Source of the DNA: Artemisia argyi
Lineage: Eukaryota > Streptophyta > Magnoliopsida > Asterales > Asteraceae
Direction of reading: 5' to 3'
Assembly (NCBI GenBank): GCA_030686995.1
Contig: CM060704.1
Location: forward strand, 120,444,042 to 120,508,041
DNA: 64,000 nt
A program made the translations under genes and the position numbers. This document shows, in pieces, positions 56,647 to 64,000 of this stretch; position 1 is the stretch's first letter, and every line of letters begins with the position of its first letter. The notes under the pieces are model-generated. The model did not search any database. It had not been told where the DNA came from and saw only the letters and a program-made list of their open reading frames with translations.

Positions 56647-59600
56647 TGATGAGTGTCTAAATACTCATCATTTTATACCAATCTGAACTGCCAAAACATA
56701 CAAAAATACTCAAATACGCATCATAATACTTAAAATATCTTAGAAGTGTGTTTTATATGTTTCAAATGCAAAATATGCAAAAACAGATGAAAAACGTACA
56801 AAGTTTGCATAATTGGCAGTTTCAGTCCCTCGAGTTTCAAAAGTTGTCAAATCTAGTCCCTAGTAAATCAAAACATGAAAAATATCATCAAAGGTCCTTA
56901 GGGATTCATAAGTTGTCAAGAAAAGTCCTTTAAAGTTAAAAAATTGCAAAATAACAACTTTAGTCCCTCAAGTTTCAAAAATGTCAAAATTAGTCCTTAA
57001 GGTTTTAAAAATGGGAAATTAATAAAATAAACCTTGAACTATTCTTAAATGACAAAATTGGTCCTTATGATAACATTTTGATAAATTACATCTTCAGTCC
57101 CTTAAAAATCCAAATTTACATAAATGGTCCCTGGAGTTTGTGGAATTGACAGAAAAGGTCCCTGGATATTTTAAATGGAAAAATCACAAATTTGGTCCTT
57201 GGTTTATCATATTTGGCAAGTTAAGTCCTTGAATACACTTTGGGAGAATTACAATACCAGCCCCTTAACTTTGCCCAAATTACAAAATTGGTCCTTGTGT
57301 AAAAATAAAACCAACCGGACCCTTTTATTATCTAAAACCAAAACCAAATCAAGCCTAATCCAAATCCAAACACAACCTTTACCCAGCCCACCCCCTAGGC
57401 CCAAAATAAGCTCAGCCCAGTCCACCCTTTTATTATAATACGGGGTTTGACCCCGTTGACCTCCCTCAAAACCGCCAAAACCAGAAACACTGTACACCCT
57501 TCTCCCCCATCCCTGCTTCACCCAATACCACCATGGTTTTTCCACCTCCACCTCACCCCCTACTCCAACCTAACTTCCTTTCCACCTCACAGCAATCCCA
57601 CACCTCATTTAATGCAATTCTCACCACTTTTCACTCCAAACCTCACTTTGACCTCTGTTTTCTTCCATACAGCCCCAACTTGTCTGAAAACCATCCCAAT
57701 TGTCCCCTGCCACCTTCACATGATTCCAATAATCCTTAATTGTTCACCTTTGGCTCCAAGTTAACTTGGAGACTTTTGGCGCCAAAAACAGATTTGAAGG
57801 TCAGGATCAATTCAGAGCATTGGATGGCCAAGATTGAAGTGGGATATGCTCAGAGTACTTCAAGAAACCGTAATGTGGGCTTATAAAAGGAAGAGAAGAT
57901 CAGAAGAAAAAGATATAGTTTTATTTAGCTAAAATAATCTCGTTAAAATTGTAATCTGTTGTTTCAGTTAGTTCTTAAGCTTTTAAGCTTTGTGTTAGTC
58001 AATTAAGGTGTAATATCAACTTTTATGGTAATAAATATCAAGTTTTAATTAAGTTCTCAGTTTATGCAAGTTCAAGTTTATTTAAAATTTCTAAATAAGC
58101 TATATTGTTGTTATTGTTAGATTGTATGGATTCATAAGCTCATATAAGCTCCCTATAAGCTCAATAAAGCTTTTAGTAATCTATAAATCAGTATAAGATA
58201 AAAAATTCCATAAATACAAATTTGGTCAATGAAAGTCAACTGTGGCAATTGGATTTGATTTCTGGGATTCATAGCTGATTTGGAAGCAGAAGGAAGCTTT
58301 GGAGTTTGGTTTAGATCCTCAGGGAGGAATTAGGATTGTTCTTGGTTCATTGGTTTAAGCAGGAAAAGCACTTTGTAAGCCTTCAATTCCATTTCTGTTT
58401 CTTTACTGTAGTTAAGCTTGTATTATTGCTTATTTGTCTTGATTATGCTTATTTAGTGTTATTTGTGTATTTTATAGCTTAACTTAGTTAACTTGTTAAT
58501 TAGAATTAAAAGTTACTTTAAATCTTAATTTCATAGTTAAAACAGTTTAAATGGTAATCTTGTGTAATTGTAATTGTTCTCTGCTCTTAAGTGCTTAATT
58601 AAGCTTAGTATATCAGTATAAGAGATTGTGGTTAGGGTTCATAAGCTGTCAAAGCCTTTTACTACTTAAAACCTAAAACAGTCTTACTAAAAGGTGTGTT
58701 TGGATTAAGATAATCCTAGGTGATACAGTGCTTAATTATTGATGTTTCTAGTTTATACAAGTCATATAGGGTAACATTAGCTCAGAAAAACAAAAATATT
58801 CAAGTCTCATTTGGTTAAAAGTCAAAATCACAAAGAACAACCCACACAGTCAACTGTGTGAGTTTTTGAGCCCAAAAGGTTCTTCATAACTTAGCTTAGA
58901 GTATTAGTTTAGCTTAAATCCACCTTAATATAACTTGTTAACTTGTTTTCAGTCACTTAGGATCAAGCAAACTTCATCAAAGTCAAAGTTCCAAGTTTTC
59001 TCAAAAAGTCAAAGTGTTTTGTTCTCAGATTTTGCAAAACTTCAAAGATTTTTGTAGAATTTAGGATTAAGGTTTAGAGCTTGAAATTTATTCCTAATCA
59101 TAGTCTATCAGCTTGTCTTTAAGATTTCATAGTTGTTTGATTTTTGTGAAATTTATTTGTGGACCTTTTTGCCCCTTGAACACACCTGCAGGGGAAGTAG
59201 TCTCCCCTGTGCACAGGTTTTAAGCAAAATACCAAGACTGCTTGTGTGCTTATTAGTGGACCCCACTCCTTAAGTTCGCTCTTTTTAGAGAGCTTATAAG
59301 CTTAGCTGTTTAGTTTCAGGCTTAATTTGAGGTTTAGCTTATTGGATTATAGCTTTTAGGACCCTAGTTTGTAGCCTGTTTCCAAAAGCTACACTGAGCA
59401 CTCAGCTTTTACACCTAATTTCAAAGGCTCACACAGAGCTCATTAGTGAGCCAAAAGCTTAGCTTGTTGGTTTAATTTGTAGCTTAACACCCCATCTTTG
59501 GACCCCTAGGTTTAGTTTGAACCTCCTTTTACTCTTGTGAACCCCACAAGCCTTGGAACACACCTGCAGGGAAGAAGATCTCCCCTACACCAGCATACCA

Positions 59601-60928
59601 CCACCACACCACCAACTTTGTTGGTGGTTGCAGCCCACATCAGTGGACCTCATTGGTTCAATTTTGGTTTAGACAACCCTCCTCCTATCAGGGATCATAG
59701 ATTGACCCTTGGTTTGACCTAGTGATCAATGGACCCCACCTAATTCACCCTCATAAGTCTGTCCCATTTCTGACCCAGAAACCAAATAAGCAGTTGCTTA
59801 TTATAGCTTTTTAGCTTATCCCATGAGCTTATCTCATCAAATATAGTTTAAATAAGTCCAAATAACTTAGGTGTATCTGATTTACCCAGTGTGGACCCCA
59901 CATAACTCCATTTGAGCTTATTTCTTTATGTGGTCAACCTTAGTCAACTGTCTAGGGTAATAAGCACTCACAGTGCTTATTCTGAGTTTCCAAAGTAGTT
60001 TTCTTTACAAAAGTTTCTTATTTTAAGTATTTTGTTAGTTTTATAAAAGAAAAACCAGAAAAAGCCAAACTTAATTATAGTGATAGCTTCTATTTAATAG
60101 AAATTATCTATTTAATTTTCATTTCAGCTTATTAATAAGCACTTGTGCAATTTTATAATTTTCTTAATTTCTTAGTACCTTTAAGTAGTTAAAATAATTT
60201 TCTTAGATTTTTCCTAAGCTGTTTACTATTTATTAGAATTTAAAGTAGTTTAAATAATTAAATAGGTAATATTAGTAATTAAATAGTTTTCTTTAATTTT
60301 AATTAACAACAGTAGAATTTTATATTTTTCCTAAGTTTTATAAAGTAGTTAAGACTTTTAAAAAATAGTTTCATAATTTCCACTGTCCATTTTCTAATTT
60401 TTCTATTTAATTTAATTAAATTAGATTTAAATTAATTAATAAGTAATTAATTAGTCAATTAGCTTAAATGTAATTTTTAGCAATTTTTATAATTTTTTAG
60501 GATTTCTGTAATGGTTAATTAGTTTTATAAATTTTTACATAATTTTATAAGTCATTTAAGTATTAATAGTAATTTAAAATAGTTTAATTAGTTTAATTAA
60601 GTTAAATAGTTTTTAATTAATAGAAAACTTATAAAAAGATAAAAATATTTATTTTCAGTTTTTATACTTTCTTCAAGTTCTAATTAAGGTTTAGAAATTA
60701 TTTTTACAAGTTTTTAGGTTAATTTGTAATATTTGTCATTTTTAGTTAGTTTAAATTAGATTTAAATTAGATTTTTAAATAGTTTTATTAATTAAATAAT
60801 ATTTAAATATTATAATAATCACTTTTATAATTTCATTTTCATTTTCAAATTTCTTTTTAATTTTAAGTTTTAAAAAGTTTCAATTATACCCCCTGTAGTT
60901 TGTAATTTGTTTAAACCCCCTGTAGTCA
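56647..60928 (+). repeat. 3' LTR of Athila element
   Basis: 4,282 bp. Matches the 5' LTR except that about 294 bp just before the end are absent: after TTTAAACCC (near 60,919) it jumps to the terminal GTAGTCA. TATA box copy at 57882-57890. Confidence 0.9.
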
Positions 60929-63411
60929 ACAAGTCCCTTAAGCACAAAACCATAACTAAGTCATAACTTCCTAGAATTAGGTCTAAACTATCCCAAAACT
61001 TCACCATAGGTTACCACCACTTAGTATAAGCCTCTCAGGACCTAGGATTAGTTATTAGACACTCATAGGACACTAATATAGGCACTAAACCATAAGATAA
61101 ACCATAATTTCCCACTAAACACAAATAGGTCATTTAGGTTACAAAACTAGGTCAAACCTTCCCAAATCTTTCCCATAAGTTACCATCACTTAGTATAAAC
61201 CCCTTAGGACTTAGGATTAGTCACTTAAAGCTCTTAGGAACCTAACCTAGGCTCTAAACCTTAGGTAAAATCCTAAACTCTCACTAAGTAAAACTAGGTC
61301 TAAACTTAACCTAAACTAGTAAAACCTAAACATAAGCACCTCACACACCTCAACCAAGCACCCTATCACCTCTCCGTAGTTAAGCTAGAACCCTAACACC
61401 TTACAAGCACCTACACAAGTAGGTACATCACCTACTTGTCACCTACTTAGCTAAACCACCACTAATCACCCTAAACCACCACTAAACCACCCAAGCAGCT
61501 TACAAGCACCTCTAAGCACCCAAGCAAGGTGGTGCATCACCACTTTGTCACCACCTTCACCACGCGGCTTCATTTCCACCACAAAACCCTCCAAACTGCC
61601 TTATAGGCCGCCATAGCTTATCCCCATCATCCCTTAGACCCTCCACGACCACCCCTAGCTTAGCTTACTCACCCCCTCGACACCTCCTACTTGCTTTACT
61701 TTGTCGTTACTCCTCTCGTACCCTATAAATACCCCGATCCCTCCTCCATTTCAAAAGCAGACCTCTTTTCTTCTTTCCACCTGAAACATTCTGTAGTAAT
61801 AGTAGTGTACGATCTGTGGTAGACCTAGGAGTCGAGCAAAGTAAGTTTTGAGGCCTTGTCGAGTTCATTTCTTGTCAAGGAAACCCTAAACCCTAGTTAA
61901 TCCTCTTTAAACCCTAGCTAACCAAGTAAGCCTTCATTTCTAGTACTATTAGATCTAGTTTAGTCTTAGGATAGTATTAGGATACCTTAGATCCCCTAGG
62001 AACCCTTGCCTAAGCCTTCAACCGTTTCATTTGCTAGTTTTCTTTTTAAAACCCTAATATGAGTCGAATACGTGTTTGCATGCTATATACCCTTTACATG
62101 ATCTATAAGCTAGTTTAGATAACTTAAATAAGCTAATATTAGTTAAACATAAGCTAGAAAACTTAGTTGTTACATAAAAATATAGTTTACATGCATTTAG
62201 GACTAGTTTTACAAAACTTTACATGCATAAGGGTGTATATCATAAATTCCTGAAATTATAAAGTCTAGGGACTGTTTTTAACATTTCCTAGAAGTTATAA
62301 GTGTTAGGACTCATTTTACAAAGTATTAAAACCTTAGGATAGAAACTAAAATAAGTTATAAACTAAAAAGGACTAGTTATGCAAATATTATAAAGTTAAA
62401 GGTCTAAATGGTAAATATAGAAAACTTATGAGTCCAAGTGTTAATTATGTCATATTCTAAAAATATAGAAGTCTAGGGACTAGTTGTGTCAAGTATAGAT
62501 AGTTATAAGTATTATAAGTTTAGGGTTGAAAATGTAAATATATAAACTACAGGGATATAAAATGAAAATATCATATAAATATAAAACTTAATAAAAGTTA
62601 GAAGCATAACATAATTGTAGGGAGTTTCATGTGAGGAGTACCATGTGGATATTTCATTTTGACGAGTTTGATGGGTTTACGAATTAAAGTGCCCTGGCTC
62701 CTCAAACGATTATTGCATGTACTTCTGAATTCTGATGGCTCGAACGGTGTTATGACTATAACTTGACTTGATAACAATATAGCTCAATAGTAGGGAGCTT
62801 CACGTGAGGAGTATTAACTTCTGAATTATGATGGCTCGAACGGTATTATGTTAATAACATAATACAATAGTAGGGAGCTTCATGTGAGGAGTCATATACT
62901 TCTGGATTGTGATGGCCCGAACAATGTTATATTATATCTAAAACATTAATGAACCTAAGAACAGTAACCTAAGAAACTTAAACAAGATAACTAAAGCTTG
63001 ACATACATCCAAACCTACAACACACTAGGATACGTGAGTAAGGCAATCTAGTTCTCGAGTCACTTTTGGCATCATTTAGATTTCCCTATGCCCAGGTGAG
63101 CTCATAGCCTCATACTCTTTTTAAAACTTTCACTCTAAATGCTTTACAAACCCTGTGACGGGGATACATGCTACTTGCTTTATTTAAAACCAAATATAAG
63201 TCTTTTTCTTTGGTTGTTGCACGAGTAAACTAACTGCCACCACTACATAACCAAAATTAATGAATCTAATCGTTTGGGATATTTTACCCATGCGAACGCG
63301 AATATAGTTGATAGATCTATTGGAGTTTGACAACTCTCGTTGGTATTAACATCTTACTGGATGGTACTAATAAGTACTATATTTGAACCCACTGAAGGTT
63401 TAACTTTGGCA
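60929..63411 (+). repeat. LARD 3' LTR, second part
   Basis: Resumes at the second ACAAG (60929-60933) and follows the LTR at 37,731 onward with one fewer block of ACCACTAATCACC repeats. It stops after AACTTTGGCA at 63411, about 530 bp short. Confidence 0.9.
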
Positions 63412-63830
63412 ATGATATCGCAAGCATGCAAATTAGAATAGGAAGAAATAATAAAAGACCAAATACCACTATAGTTGCAACCTCTAAAGTCTACATCAAC
63501 ATCATCCCCATGTATAGCTTTTATCACTTGAGCCCAAAGAGAATTTGGGTTATGAATGAAACACCATCGCCATTTTTAAAGAAGAGCTAGGTTAAAAGCT
63601 TTCAAACTGCCAATCTCTAAACCATCATTATCAAACGACGCCAAAACATTCACCCATTTAATCCATGCCATTTTTCATTTATCCCCGCTACCTCCCCAAA
63701 AGAATGAAGCCCGATTCTGGACATTTAAAGATCGACATATAATATATGCCAATACTTCCTAGCACAACTTTGATAAGTGTTAAACGACCACCAATAGAGA
63801 GCAAGTTTGCTTTCGATGAAGAAAGTGTTA
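63412..63830 (-). pseudogene. L1-type LINE fragment (RT C-terminal region)
   Basis: Reverse strand. The frame at 63870-63688 reads KANLLSIGGRLTLIKVVLGSIGIYYMSIFKCPES, of which the core LSIGGRLTLIKVVLGS is characteristic of plant L1 ORF2 downstream of the RT domain. The remaining part to 63,412 is broken by stops and shifts (WFRDWQFESF, KFSLGSSDKSYTWG). No LINE tail or TSD is visible, so the joint with the LARD LTR may be a recombination break. Confidence 0.7.
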
Positions 63831-64000
63831 GTGCAAACATTACGACGTTTAATCTATACAATGTCTTCATGTTTTAATGATGATAAACATGTAACTTATA
63901 ATACATAACGTAAAGTGCACAAGTTACTCGTTCACACATCAACGTCTCTTGACATCACTTCAGATTGGGCCAAGCATACAAGAATTCTACATATGGACAT
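63831..64000. other. Window end, unassigned
   Basis: AT-rich sequence after the L1 fragment; too short to classify. Confidence 0.5.

Larger units (their letters stand above)
44736..60928 (+). mobile_element. Athila-type Ty3 retrotransposon
   Basis: A 16,193-bp element starting TGATGAGTG and ending GTAGTCA, with the 5-bp direct repeat ACAAG on both sides. The LTRs are 4,576 bp (5') and 4,282 bp (3'); over the parts compared they are about 98-99% identical. An Asp-type primer site, gag, protease, RT, RNase H and integrase in one frame, then a non-coding region with the phrase CTAGTGTGGGGGAG, define Athila. Four in-frame stops make this copy defective. No separate env-like frame was found. Confidence 0.95.
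37315..63411 (+). mobile_element. LARD-like non-autonomous LTR element, split by Athila
   Basis: The 5' LTR is 37315-40818 (3.5 kb, starts TGTAACAACCC, ends GGTGTTATA), followed by an initiator-Met-like primer site, a 3.5-kb internal region without pol, a purine tract and the 3' LTR from 44315. The 3' LTR is interrupted at 44735 by Athila, resumes at 60929 and is cut at about 63411, missing roughly the last 530 bp. Long LTRs plus a non-coding or gag-less interior define LARD-type elements, which rely on an autonomous Ty3 relative. Confidence 0.8.

Overview
This is repeat-rich nuclear DNA from a flowering plant. It contains an Athila-type Ty3 retrotransposon, a CACTA element with a plant Transposase_24 (tnpA-like) gene, an RTE LINE, L1 fragments, a Mutator-like element and many MITEs (Tourist, Stowaway and hAT types). 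No bacterial or plastid gene structure is present. A eudicot, plausibly Asteraceae, fits best: the decayed reverse-strand reading frame near 36.5-36.9 kb resembles proteins I remember from Asteraceae retroelements. That placement rests on recall and not on a search. I see no convincing single-copy host gene, tRNA or rRNA.

Layout. 0.5-4.2 kb: nested MITEs around a 2.1-kb palindromic (foldback) element whose two arms carry inverted pieces of a SANT/Myb-like transposon protein gene. 7.37-14.24 kb: a complete CACTA element (TSD TGT) with a six-exon tnpA-like gene on the reverse strand, an unrecognised reverse-strand ORF, the tail of a GRF zinc-finger gene on the forward strand, a 41-bp minisatellite and about fifteen copies of an 18-bp palindrome. 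15.49-18.51 kb: a short LTR element on the reverse strand encoding only gag and protease. 18.8-22.9 kb: hAT, Stowaway, PIF-like and TA-targeting MITEs. 23.36-29.55 kb: a Mutator-like element (9-bp TSD) that received a nearly full-length RTE LINE (14-bp TSD). 29.6-32.7 kb: a MITE with a SINE-like insert, a decayed Ty3 gag/protease fragment and an L1 3' fragment. 32.7-37.3 kb: reverse-strand remains of another Ty3 element.

37.3-63.4 kb is one nested structure. A large non-autonomous LTR element (LARD-like, 3.5-kb LTRs, no pol) lies at 37,315-63,411. Its 3' LTR was split by a 16.2-kb Athila retrotransposon (44,736-60,928, TSD ACAAG). The Athila gag-protease-RT-RNaseH-integrase frame is continuous except for four nonsense codons. 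The LARD 3' LTR is cut off at about 63,411 by L1-derived sequence that runs toward the window end.

How the parts work together: each mobile element would be mobilised by its own or a related element's proteins, and nesting gives relative ages (LARD before Athila, MULE before LINE). The most unusual structures are the 2.1-kb palindrome, which could produce hairpin RNA against its own transposon family; the multi-gene cargo and exon-seeded minisatellite of the CACTA element; the gag-TGA-protease LTR element; and a LARD ORF predicted to encode a single-span membrane peptide.
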